A stretch of 64,000 nt of DNA, taken from Ignavibacteriae bacterium HGW-Ignavibacteriae-3 (GTDB lineage Bacteria > Bacteroidota > Ignavibacteria > Ignavibacteriales > Melioribacteraceae). A model generated the notes under the pieces. That model was given only the letters and a program-made list of their open reading frames with translations. It had not been told where the DNA came from and ran no database searches. The position numbers and the translations under genes were made by a program. The stretch covers positions 1 to 64,000 of the forward strand of contig PGYS01000003.1 in assembly GCA_002839795.1 (NCBI GenBank). The letters run 5' to 3'. Of the stretch, positions 37,939-47,292 are shown piece after piece. Position 1 is the first letter of the stretch. The number at the start of each line of letters is the position of its first letter.

Positions 37939-40900
37939 TTATCTTTTTTCGCTCGCCGGTACTTTAGGCGCGTTGAATTTATTTGTTTCAAGCTCTTTCA
38001 ATACTTCCTGAATTGCTCTGTCAAGCTGCGGGTCAATTCCTTTAGCTAATTGAGCGGGATCATCAAGAACTTCAATGTCGGGATCAACACCGTAGCCTTC
38101 CCTGAACCATTTTCCATCGGGATCAATCATACGAAAAGTAGGTACCGAAACATTACCGCCGTCAATTAAACCGGGTGCTCCGCTTATTCCAATCAACCCT
38201 CCCCAGGTTCTTTCACCGATTAATTTTCCCAGTCCGGCTTTACGGAAATAATCAGGGAATGCATCACCTCCGGAACCGCTCCATCCGTTTATCAGCATTG
38301 CTTTAGGACCGAAGTGGGCATGCGGAGGCCACTGCCACATTTCACCGTCGCGCGTTGACCAGAATGCCAGCGGTTTTCTGTCCAGCAATTCAATAAATCT
38401 ATCCGGTATCTGCCCGCCGTTATTGAAGCGTTCATCGATTATCAGTCCTTCTTTTGTAATCTGAGCGGCGAATTGACGAACCAGTTCGGTCTGTCCGTCC
38501 CTTCCAGTGCTTGGAACATAGATGTATCCGATTTTTCCGTTACTCGCTTTTTCAACATGCTTCCTGTTGCTTTCAATCCATGCTAAATTTCTCAGCCGTG
38601 TCTCATCTTCGAGCGCCTGCACATAAATATTATGAGAACCATCGAGCGTAGGCTTATCATTAACAGTCAGTTCAATTGTTTTACCGGATAATCCCTGAAA
38701 GAAAATCCACGGGGCCTCGTTAACATTCAGAGAAACACCGTTAACCCGTAAAATGTAATCGCCCTCTTTTACCTTTACTCCCGGTAATGAAAGAGGAGAT
38801 ACAACTTCTGTATCCCAGGGAGCTCCTTTAACAATTTGTTTTATTTTATATGCCCCGTTATGAACCTCCCAATCGATTCCGAGATAACCGACATTTATCG
38901 TCTTAGCTTCATCAGTATCCCCGCCACTTCTGTAGGTATGAGAAGCATTCAGTTCTGAAATCAATTCTCCGATTAAATAATTAAGATCCCACCTGGTAAC
39001 GCAGTCATCAACAAGTTTTCCATATTGCTGGCCGAGTTTATCCCAATCAACACCGTGCATATTTTCATCATAAAAGTAGTCTCTAAACAAACGCCAGGAA
39101 TCCGTATAAATCTGCTTCCATTCCGTTTTCGGGTCAACAACCATTTCAAGATCCGACGTAGGCATTAATTTATCCATCTTCTGATTTTCCGCTACATCAA
39201 CAATGGCAAACTGACCGGTTTTGGCCGCCAGCATCTTTTTTCCGTCGGCGCTGATGGAAAAGCCATTTGCATCCTCAACAATTGTCTTTTCTTCGCGTTT
39301 GTCGAAATCGAAATATTTTACTGTGCTCTTTTTATCCGCGGAGCCTGAATTGGGGCTTCGAAGATAAACCACCTTTCCTGAAACCGCCTGAACAGAACCC
39401 ATGTTGCCCGCTGCAACCGGAAGAATTACAACTCTGTTCTCAAAGTCTTCAAGAGTAATTTTCACATCTTTATTTTTTTCTTTCTCCTTTGTTCCGTCTT
39501 TCTTTTCCTCCTTGGATTTTTCCTTTGTCATTTCCTTATCATCTTTATTGATTTCTTCCTTCTTAACTGATAAAGTGTCCACCTTAGGTGAAAGCGGATC
39601 AGGAGTTTCGCTGCTTAAAGTTGCGACGGCAAGATTCGTTGTATTCGGGTAAATCCAGCTATTATCTATGTCGCTGTAGACCGGATTTAGGGTTCTGTTG
39701 GTTGTGAAGTATAAGTATTTCCCGTCAGGGTCAAAAGCAGGATTAGTATCGGCATAATAACCCGTTGTAACCTGATGGGTTTTTCCTTCTTTAGAATCGA
39801 AAAGGAATATGGCGCTGCTCTGGTTTTTCAAATCGCGCGAATATGCCATCCACCGGCTGTCCGATGACCAGCTTACATTAAAATTCTGGCTTGGACCGTG
39901 CATAAAATAAAGAGCTTTATCAACGTTAATCATTTTGTCCTTGTCCAGATCGTAAACATAAATAGTCATTGCTTTGTCAATAAAGGCAAGCATCTTGCTG
40001 TTTGGAGACCAGAACAAATTGTACCTGAATCCTTTGCCTAATGAAGTAAGCTTTTTTTCATTGTCCGGTTTCTCAAAATATTTAAGTGTTAATTCATACT
40101 CTCCGGATTTATCACTCCAATAAGCCACGCTTTTTCCGTCGGGAGACCACGCCGGATACCGTTCGGCAATTCCGCTCGTTTTAGTCAGGTTGATACTTGG
40201 TCCATTCTGCGCCGGTACGTCGAACAGCTCTCCGCGCGCCTCAAATATTGCCCGTTTACCATCGGGAGAGATGGATGCGTTGGCAATAAGTTTGGAGACG
40301 TTTTCGACTTTTGGCATTAAAGCAATTTTATCTGTAATAAGATTTACTTTTACTTCAGTTGTTTTTTCGGAGGCAAGGTTGAACAGGAATAGCTTTCCTC
40401 CCGCTTCAAATACAATTTCCTCCGGGCCCATAGATGGAAAGTGAACGTCAAAATCGGTGAACTTTGTTAGCTGTTTTAATTCTTTATTTGAAATGTTATA
40501 CGACCAGATGTTATACCGTTTTTCAGCACCGCGGTCGCTTATCCAATAAATTTTATTTTGTCCCCACATCGGGAATTCATTGCCGTAATCATTATTAAGC
40601 ATTCGATCCGCGGTTTTCTTTTCTAAATCATAAATCCATACATCGGAGTTCATCCCGCCGCGGTAACGCTTCCATGTTCTGAATGCTGTTGTGCGGGGAG
40701 TAAAAACTATTTTACTGCCGTCTGCCGAGAAACTTCCCGCTTCGGCATAGGCTAGAGGCAATTGAACCGGAAGTCCGCCGTTAGTCGATACTTTGAACAA
40801 TTGGCTGAAGCGCTGTTTGCCGCTGAACTGAGATGATGCAAAGAGTAAATCTTTCCCGTTTGGATACCAATCCACCAGACGCTCGGTCATTCCGTGATTT

Positions 40901-41214
40901 GTTACACGCTTTGGTATTCCTCCCTGAGAGCTTATAACATAAATATCTGTATTGCCGTTGTAGTTGGCATCATAGGCAATTTGATTTCCGTCGGGAGAAA
41001 ACCGGGGGAATGATTCCTGTCCTGCGGGTGAGCTAAGTTTAAAAGCGGTTCCGCCCTGTTTTTGAACGAGCCAGAGATCGCCACCGTAATTAAAAACTAT
41101 TTGTGTTTGCGATACATCGGGATACTGAATCATTTTCGCGTCGACTTGCGCGAGAAGATTAAACGATGTAAAAGTTAAAAATAATATTGAAGCCAGCGCT
41201 AATGTCTTTTTCAT
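37939..41214 (-). CDS. tricorn-type S41 family peptidase
   Basis: TolB/WD40-like propeller, PDZ, and C-terminal S41 core GWSGSGGDAFPDYFRKAGLGKLIGERTWGG. Confidence 0.93.
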   Translation of the reverse strand: MKKTLALASILFLTFTSFNLLAQVDAKMIQYPDVSQTQIVFNYGGDLWLVQKQGGTAFKLSSPAGQESFPRFSPDGNQIAYDANYNGNTDIYVISSQGGIPKRVTNHGMTERLVDWYPNGKDLLFASSQFSGKQRFSQLFKVSTNGGLPVQLPLAYAEAGSFSADGSKIVFTPRTTAFRTWKRYRGGMNSDVWIYDLEKKTADRMLNNDYGNEFPMWGQNKIYWISDRGAEKRYNIWSYNISNKELKQLTKFTDFDVHFPSMGPEEIVFEAGGKLFLFNLASEKTTEVKVNLITDKIALMPKVENVSKLIANASISPDGKRAIFEARGELFDVPAQNGPSINLTKTSGIAERYPAWSPDGKSVAYWSDKSGEYELTLKYFEKPDNEKKLTSLGKGFRYNLFWSPNSKMLAFIDKAMTIYVYDLDKDKMINVDKALYFMHGPSQNFNVSWSSDSRWMAYSRDLKNQSSAIFLFDSKEGKTHQVTTGYYADTNPAFDPDGKYLYFTTNRTLNPVYSDIDNSWIYPNTTNLAVATLSSETPDPLSPKVDTLSVKKEEINKDDKEMTKEKSKEEKKDGTKEKEKNKDVKITLEDFENRVVILPVAAGNMGSVQAVSGKVVYLRSPNSGSADKKSTVKYFDFDKREEKTIVEDANGFSISADGKKMLAAKTGQFAIVDVAENQKMDKLMPTSDLEMVVDPKTEWKQIYTDSWRLFRDYFYDENMHGVDWDKLGQQYGKLVDDCVTRWDLNYLIGELISELNASHTYRSGGDTDEAKTINVGYLGIDWEVHNGAYKIKQIVKGAPWDTEVVSPLSLPGVKVKEGDYILRVNGVSLNVNEAPWIFFQGLSGKTIELTVNDKPTLDGSHNIYVQALEDETRLRNLAWIESNRKHVEKASNGKIGYIYVPSTGRDGQTELVRQFAAQITKEGLIIDERFNNGGQIPDRFIELLDRKPLAFWSTRDGEMWQWPPHAHFGPKAMLINGWSGSGGDAFPDYFRKAGLGKLIGERTWGGLIGISGAPGLIDGGNVSVPTFRMIDPDGKWFREGYGVDPDIEVLDDPAQLAKGIDPQLDRAIQEVLKELETNKFNAPKVPASEKR

Positions 41215-41517
41215 AAGCCCTCTTGTTAATTTATTAAAAGTGGTGTTTTATTAGACGTTGAATGTTAAAAATCGTCCTTTCACTGGATTTAGTAATTCTA
41301 ATTCAAAAACGGAGACAGCGGCGTCCATCTAAGTCCGCCGCCCCGGTCTGTTGGACCAAGCCTCCAATCCAATTTAGCTATTATAATCATCAATCTGAAA
41401 TTCAGTATTTCTGTTAAATAATGTTAAAGGAGTGTTTTAGAATTGAGAATTCTTTAATTTCAAAGCGCTTTTATTAATTATTCATCAATATCTATTATAA
41501 ATAATCAGCGGACCGAA

Positions 41518-43113
41518 ATGAAATTCAAATGGTATTCAGCATATGCAATAATCTTTGTCTTTTTATATTCCTCTTCTAGCCTATATCCTCAAAATAAAAT
41601 TGACGATAAGACCAGTCTAAATTATTTGAGAAACAATTTAAAAGTATTGGCTTCCGATGAATATGAGGGACGAGAAACAGCAACTCGCGGAGAAAAACTC
41701 GCCTCCCTTTTTATATCCTCGGAACTTGGGAAATATGATGTAAAACCATTTGGTGATAACGGGACGTATTTTCAGAATTTTGATTTGCTTTCATCCGGTT
41801 ATTCGGAAGATGCCAAGATCGCTCTTTTGGATAAATCAAATTCTTTAATTGGCGAATTCCTTCTTGGAGATGACTTTATCAGGTCCGGAAGAGGATTTGC
41901 GGATATTTCATTTGCATCGCAAACTACCGGGATTGTCTTCGCCGGTTACGGAATGACCCAGAAGGAAAATAATCACGATGATTACGCAAACATAGATGTA
42001 AACGGCAAAACAGTTTTGATTCTGAGCGGGGAACCATACAGGGATAAAAATAATCCTGCCGCACAGGTTCCATTCTTAGCCTCAAGTACAGATTCGAAAA
42101 TTAAACTGGCAAAAGAAAATGGGGCAATTGGAGTTTTAATTATCGTCGATGAACGCCTTAAATCTTTTTGGAGCCGTATAAAAGAATTCGGCACTCAGCC
42201 GTCTATTGGCTTCGTACCAAAAGAGCCGCAGGAGGCGATTAAAAATATACCCGTTTTTACTGTGGGCGAAAAGTTTGTTGAACAAATATTAGCCGGCGAA
42301 AAGTATTCGTATGAAAAATTAAATGAAATGCTGAAAGCAAAGGAATCTCCCGCCGCATTCCAATTAAATAAAAAACTAAAGTTTGATATCAGACCGTTTC
42401 TGAATACTGTACAGGCCCGAAACGTTGTGGGTCTGATCGAGGGGACGGATCCGAAACTCAAAGATGAATTTGTAGTTTTAAGCGCTCATTATGATCACAT
42501 AGGGACAAGAAGGGGAATTGTCAATAATGGAGCGGATGATGACGGGTCCGGCACTGTTGCTGTTCTTGAGGCTGCCCGCCGCCTATCCTCAGAAAACAAT
42601 AATAAACGATCTATTATATTTCTTTTCAACACAGGTGAAGAGAAAGGACTCCTCGGATCCGGATATGCGACAGACAATTGGACTTTCATGGAAAATGTAG
42701 TGGCAAATATAAATCTGGATATGGTTGGACGCGAAAGCGCTGATTCACTTCATTGTATCGGATCGGGGAAATTAAGCACCGAATTCGCTAACCTGATACA
42801 GGAAGCAAATTCCGGCGGCGTGGATTTTGTATTGAATTACAAATATGACGATCCAAAAGATCCGAACCGTTTTTACTACAGAAGCGATCACTACAATTTT
42901 GCCAGAAAAGGAATACCGATAGTATTCTTCTTTGATGACATGACAGTTGACTATCACAAATCAACCGACGACGTTGAGAAAATCAATTTTGAAAAAATTT
43001 TGAAAGTTGTAAAACTAACCTCAGATATCACGTTGGGTGTCGCAAATCTTGATCACAAACTCATCGTGGATAAAAAAAATGAGGATGTGCTCCCGCGCCA
43101 GCGCCGCGATTGA
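41518..43113 (+). CDS. M28 family metallopeptidase, secreted
   Basis: VVLSAHYDHIG, GADDDGSGTVAVLEAAR, IIFLFNTGEEKGLLGS; PA-domain insert. Confidence 0.93.
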   Translation: MKFKWYSAYAIIFVFLYSSSSLYPQNKIDDKTSLNYLRNNLKVLASDEYEGRETATRGEKLASLFISSELGKYDVKPFGDNGTYFQNFDLLSSGYSEDAKIALLDKSNSLIGEFLLGDDFIRSGRGFADISFASQTTGIVFAGYGMTQKENNHDDYANIDVNGKTVLILSGEPYRDKNNPAAQVPFLASSTDSKIKLAKENGAIGVLIIVDERLKSFWSRIKEFGTQPSIGFVPKEPQEAIKNIPVFTVGEKFVEQILAGEKYSYEKLNEMLKAKESPAAFQLNKKLKFDIRPFLNTVQARNVVGLIEGTDPKLKDEFVVLSAHYDHIGTRRGIVNNGADDDGSGTVAVLEAARRLSSENNNKRSIIFLFNTGEEKGLLGSGYATDNWTFMENVVANINLDMVGRESADSLHCIGSGKLSTEFANLIQEANSGGVDFVLNYKYDDPKDPNRFYYRSDHYNFARKGIPIVFFFDDMTVDYHKSTDDVEKINFEKILKVVKLTSDITLGVANLDHKLIVDKKNEDVLPRQRRD

Positions 43114-43253
43114 CAAATTTTTTAAATCAGCAGGGCGGGATTGCCTCGCCTCTGCTTCGCTGAACCTACCCCCGAATTTTTCTGAAGTTAATCTGGTCAT
43201 TGATTCCGTTTTTGATTATATATTAAAAAATAATAATTAAGAATGGTCGCGAT

Positions 43254-46004
43254 ATGCATAATATAATAGTTGACAAGATAATTGATAAAAAACTGAGAGA
43301 AGATATAAGGGAACTCGGCAATCTGCTCGGCCGGGTAATTGTTGAACAGGAGGGGAAAAAAGTATTCGATTCCGTTGAACATTTGCGCTATTTAACAAAA
43401 AAAATACGTCACGAATATTCCGATGAGACAAGAGCAGAAATTATTAAAGTTATACAAAAACTTGATGTCGAGACGGCGTACAAAGTTGTAAAAGCTTTTT
43501 ATATATACTTTCTGCTTGTAAACTCGGTCGATGAAGTACATCAAATAAAAAAAAGAAGAAGAAAATTCTCGAAAGGTATTGCCGAAGAAGGTTCGTTGAG
43601 ATCAGTATTTATCAAACTCCGCAAAGAGAAAGTCCCTCCCGAAATCATTGAAAAGACATTGGCTTCACTTGAAATACTGCCGGTTTTTACGGCGCATCCA
43701 ACAGAGGCAGTAAGACAAACTATATTAAGAAAATTATTAAAAATAAATCAAATGCTTCTATCCAACCTGATGGAGGATAGAAGCCTTTCTGAAAATCTTA
43801 TTATCAAAAACAGAATCAGCTCCGAAATAACATTATTATGGCAGACAAAATCTGTCCGCTCACATAAAGTAACAATTCAGGATGAAGTACAGCGGGGAAT
43901 GTTTTTTTTCAAAGAAACTATTTATGATATAATTTCTGAATTTTATTCTGAGCTTGAAACTGCTTCAAAAGAAATTCCGGGTGACAATAAACTATTTCCT
44001 GCTGTTATTAAATTCGGAAGCTGGATAGGGGGCGACAGAGACGGACATCCTTTTGTTACTAAGGAAGTTTCGCAGCAGACAATGCTCGGCAGCAGGAATC
44101 AGATTATCAATCTTTATCTGAAAGATCTTGATTTGCTCTATGCGATTCTGAGCCCTTCCACGGATTTAGTTAACATAAGCCCCCAATTAGCAGATTCGAT
44201 AAGGAAAGATTCTCTGAAATATAAAGGTGTTATTGAGTCGTTTAAATTCCGCGATTCATCCGAAGCCTACAGGACGAAACTTATTTATTGCTCGCTCAAG
44301 CTTCAAAAAACATTAGAAGGAAAAGGCGGGTATAAATCACCCGCTCAATTTCTTAATGATATTGTATTGATCTGCGAAAGTCTGAAGATGAATAAGAGTA
44401 TTTCGGTTGCGGAGGAAATTCTGGAACCCTTTATCTATAAAATTAAGACTTTCGGTTTTCATCTTATAACTTTGGACATCAGGCAGAATGCCTCTTTAAT
44501 TCGCGACGCGATCAATGAAATATTTCTCAGAACGGGTATCGAGAAAAAATATTCTCAGCTTTCCGAAGAGGACAAAATTGCATTGCTCACGAGCGAGATA
44601 AAAAACCGCAGACCGCTTCTTGGTATGAATCTCACGTTGTCCGGAAAAACAAGGCAAATTGTCAGTGAGTTTGAGTTGATTAAATGGGCCCGAGAGAAAG
44701 TTTCGGCTGAATCCTGCAGAGATTATATCATCAGCAATTGTTCAGGAGCCAGCGATGTTCTATCGGCGATGCTTCTGGCAAAAGAAACAGGCTCTATACC
44801 GCAATCGCTTACCGGCCGGTCTAAATCCCTTATCAACATAATTCCCCTCTTCGAAACAATTTATGATCTGAGAAACTGCAGAAGCACAATGGCTATACTA
44901 TTTAATAACAAATCCTACCGCGCTCACATAAATGCCAGGGACAATAAACAGATTGTAATGCTGGGTTATTCAGACAGCAACAAGGATGGCGGGATAGTCT
45001 GTTCGAACTATGAATTATACAAAGCCCAGATTAATCTAAAGGCGATATGCGATAATAATAGTGTGAAACTTATTCTTTTCCACGGCAGGGGCGGCAGCAT
45101 TTCAAGGGGAGGGGGACCGGTATATCATTCCATCCTTGCCCAGCCGGCAGGAACTATCGAAGGAAAAATAAAAATTACCGAGCAGGGGGAAATGATCTCT
45201 TCCAAGTATTTAAATCCCGATGTGGCCAGAAGGAGTCTTGAATTTATCTCCTCTTCGGTTCTGCTGTCAACAGTAAATTCATTTTTAAGAAAGGGTGATG
45301 TAAACCAGAACAAGTATAAAACTCTTTTCGAACAGATATCGAATTACTCCTATATTTATTACCGAGAACTGGTTGAATCAGAAGAGTTCTTAAATTATTT
45401 CCGCACGTCCACACCTATAGATATAATTGAAAAGATCGAAATCGGTTCGAGACCCCCTTCAAGAAAAAAAACAAATGAGATCAGTTCTCTAAGAGCCATT
45501 CCCTGGGTATTCTCTTGGACGCAAAACCGCCAGACAATTTCGGGATGGTACGGATTCGGCTATGCAGTTAACAGATGTGTTCAAGAGGGATTAACCACCT
45601 GGAGCGAACTTTCCAAGATTAACGGCAATTGGAAGTTCTTTGAGACACTTCTGCAAAATATCGAGATGGTCCTGGTGAAGACGGACATGCTGATAGGCAG
45701 AGAATATGCCAGGCTGAGCGGAAATAAGGGAAAGAAAATATTCGGCAGGATTGAAAAAGAATATTCGAATTCAATAGAAGCACTTCTGAAAATTACAGGT
45801 GAAAAAAATCTGCTCGATAAAAATAAATCTCTCCAAATCTCTCTCAGTCTGCGCAACCCGTATATGGACCCTATAAGTTTTATTCAAATACATTTTCTTA
45901 AAAAACGCCGGTCTTCCGGTTCAAAAGCTGCAGATGAAAAACTTCTATGGCTGCTGCGTGCAACCGTTAACGGAATCGCCTCGGGATTGAGGAATACCGG
46001 ATAA
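43254..46004 (+). CDS. ppc: phosphoenolpyruvate carboxylase
   Basis: VFTAHPTEAVRQT, GSWIGGDRDGHPFVT, MLGYSDSNKDGG, FHGRGGSISRGGGP, IPWVFSWTQNR. Confidence 0.96.
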   Translation: MHNIIVDKIIDKKLREDIRELGNLLGRVIVEQEGKKVFDSVEHLRYLTKKIRHEYSDETRAEIIKVIQKLDVETAYKVVKAFYIYFLLVNSVDEVHQIKKRRRKFSKGIAEEGSLRSVFIKLRKEKVPPEIIEKTLASLEILPVFTAHPTEAVRQTILRKLLKINQMLLSNLMEDRSLSENLIIKNRISSEITLLWQTKSVRSHKVTIQDEVQRGMFFFKETIYDIISEFYSELETASKEIPGDNKLFPAVIKFGSWIGGDRDGHPFVTKEVSQQTMLGSRNQIINLYLKDLDLLYAILSPSTDLVNISPQLADSIRKDSLKYKGVIESFKFRDSSEAYRTKLIYCSLKLQKTLEGKGGYKSPAQFLNDIVLICESLKMNKSISVAEEILEPFIYKIKTFGFHLITLDIRQNASLIRDAINEIFLRTGIEKKYSQLSEEDKIALLTSEIKNRRPLLGMNLTLSGKTRQIVSEFELIKWAREKVSAESCRDYIISNCSGASDVLSAMLLAKETGSIPQSLTGRSKSLINIIPLFETIYDLRNCRSTMAILFNNKSYRAHINARDNKQIVMLGYSDSNKDGGIVCSNYELYKAQINLKAICDNNSVKLILFHGRGGSISRGGGPVYHSILAQPAGTIEGKIKITEQGEMISSKYLNPDVARRSLEFISSSVLLSTVNSFLRKGDVNQNKYKTLFEQISNYSYIYYRELVESEEFLNYFRTSTPIDIIEKIEIGSRPPSRKKTNEISSLRAIPWVFSWTQNRQTISGWYGFGYAVNRCVQEGLTTWSELSKINGNWKFFETLLQNIEMVLVKTDMLIGREYARLSGNKGKKIFGRIEKEYSNSIEALLKITGEKNLLDKNKSLQISLSLRNPYMDPISFIQIHFLKKRRSSGSKAADEKLLWLLRATVNGIASGLRNTG

Positions 46005-46114
46005 AAATCCTTCTACATAGATTCATGAATGCGCAACACAATAATTTCAAATTTTTCTCTTGATTGCCCGCCTGCTAAATCGTATATTTGCGATGAACGA
46101 TAAAGGAGCCCTTC

Positions 46115-46429
46115 GTGGCGAAAACCAAACTTGAAGAATTCTCTGCCGAAGAGATTGAACTTGCCGATATTTCCAAAGCACTGTCTCATCCCGCGCGGAT
46201 AAAGATACTGAAGATTCTTGCCGAGAAAAACGTATGCATTTGCGGCGATATAGTTGAAATATTGCCCTTGGCTCAGGCAACTGTCTCACAGCATCTGAAA
46301 GAACTTAAACGCGTCGGCCTTATTACCGGCGAAATCGAAGGACCTAAGGTCTGCTACTGTCTTAATTCATCAAAAATGGAAAAAGCAAAAAATTCATTAA
46401 TAAAATTATTTAAAAATGTTTGCTGTTAA
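46115..46429 (+). CDS. arsR: ArsR-family metalloregulator (GTG start)
   Basis: [52 protein letters not shown]; CxC motif; C-terminal CC. Confidence 0.9.
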   Translation: MAKTKLEEFSAEEIELADISKALSHPARIKILKILAEKNVCICGDIVEILPLAQATVSQHLKELKRVGLITGEIEGPKVCYCLNSSKMEKAKNSLIKLFKNVCC

Positions 46430-46443
46430 AGCGTGGAGGTAAT

Positions 46444-47229
46444 ATGAATTCCCGGGAAGAAACAAAAGAAATAGTGAAAGAAAAATACGGACAGATTGCA
46501 AAAAAATCCGGCTCCTGCTGCGGCACGGATAATAAGATTATCGGATATACTGTAATGCAGGATAAGTATGACCATCTTAATGGTTATGTGAAGGATGCCG
46601 ATCTCGGTCTGGGCTGCGGACTGCCGACGGAATATGCCGGTATAAAAGCGGGAGATACTGTTGTGGATCTTGGCTCGGGGGCCGGTAACGATGTGTTTAT
46701 TGCGCGCTCAATAGCCGGGGAAAACGGAAAAGTTATCGGTATCGATTTTACGGAAGAGATGATAGAAAAAGCGGTGGAGAACAATAAAAAACTTGGCTAC
46801 AGTAACGTAGAATTTAAGTTCGGAGATATTGAAGAAATACCGTTGGAAAAAGGGCAGGCCGATGTAGTTGTCAGCAACTGTGTACTAAATCTTGTACCGG
46901 ATAAAGAAAAAGCTTTTGCTGAAATTTACCGCATCCTCAAAGATGACGGACATTTTTGTGTTTCAGATATAGTGATTAAAGGAACAATGACAGAGGAATT
47001 AAAGAAATCGGCCGTGATGTATGCGGGCTGTGTGTCTGGAGCTGTTCAGGAAGAGGAATATCTTCAGATAATCAAAGATACCGGCTTTAAGAATGTTGAG
47101 ATTAAAAAATCGAAGAAAATTGAATTGCCGGTAGAATTATTGAAAGAATACCTGACGGAGGATGGATTAAAGGATTATTACGAAAATCTTAAAGGGATTG
47201 TTAGTATTACGGTTGTTGGATATAAATAA
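46444..47229 (+). CDS. arsM: arsenite methyltransferase
   Basis: SCCGTDN, DADLGLGCGLPTEYAGIKAGDTVVDLGSGAGNDVFIA, SNCVLNLVPDK, YAGCVSGA; RBS gtggaggt 7 nt before this ATG (track start 46420). Confidence 0.94.
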   Translation: MNSREETKEIVKEKYGQIAKKSGSCCGTDNKIIGYTVMQDKYDHLNGYVKDADLGLGCGLPTEYAGIKAGDTVVDLGSGAGNDVFIARSIAGENGKVIGIDFTEEMIEKAVENNKKLGYSNVEFKFGDIEEIPLEKGQADVVVSNCVLNLVPDKEKAFAEIYRILKDDGHFCVSDIVIKGTMTEELKKSAVMYAGCVSGAVQEEEYLQIIKDTGFKNVEIKKSKKIELPVELLKEYLTEDGLKDYYENLKGIVSITVVGYK

Positions 47230-47237
47230 TATTAGAG

Positions 47238-47282
47238 TAGGGTCGAGGTAACCCTGCTTACCGCAGGCAAGCTCGACCCTAC
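47238..47282. repeat. 45-nt near-palindrome, REP-like or terminator-like
   Basis: GTAGGGTCGAG GTAACCCTGCTTACCGCAGGCAAG CTCGACCCTAC with inner CCTGC/GCAGG stem. Confidence 0.7.
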
Positions 47283-47292
47283 ACAATCTATT

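Noticed and set aside
41312-41350. gcggcgtccatctaagtccgccgccccgg as another attC-like half-site
   Set aside because: Simple GGCGGC hairpin in a divergent intergenic region; no RYYYAAC/GTTRRRY boundary or partner half-site.
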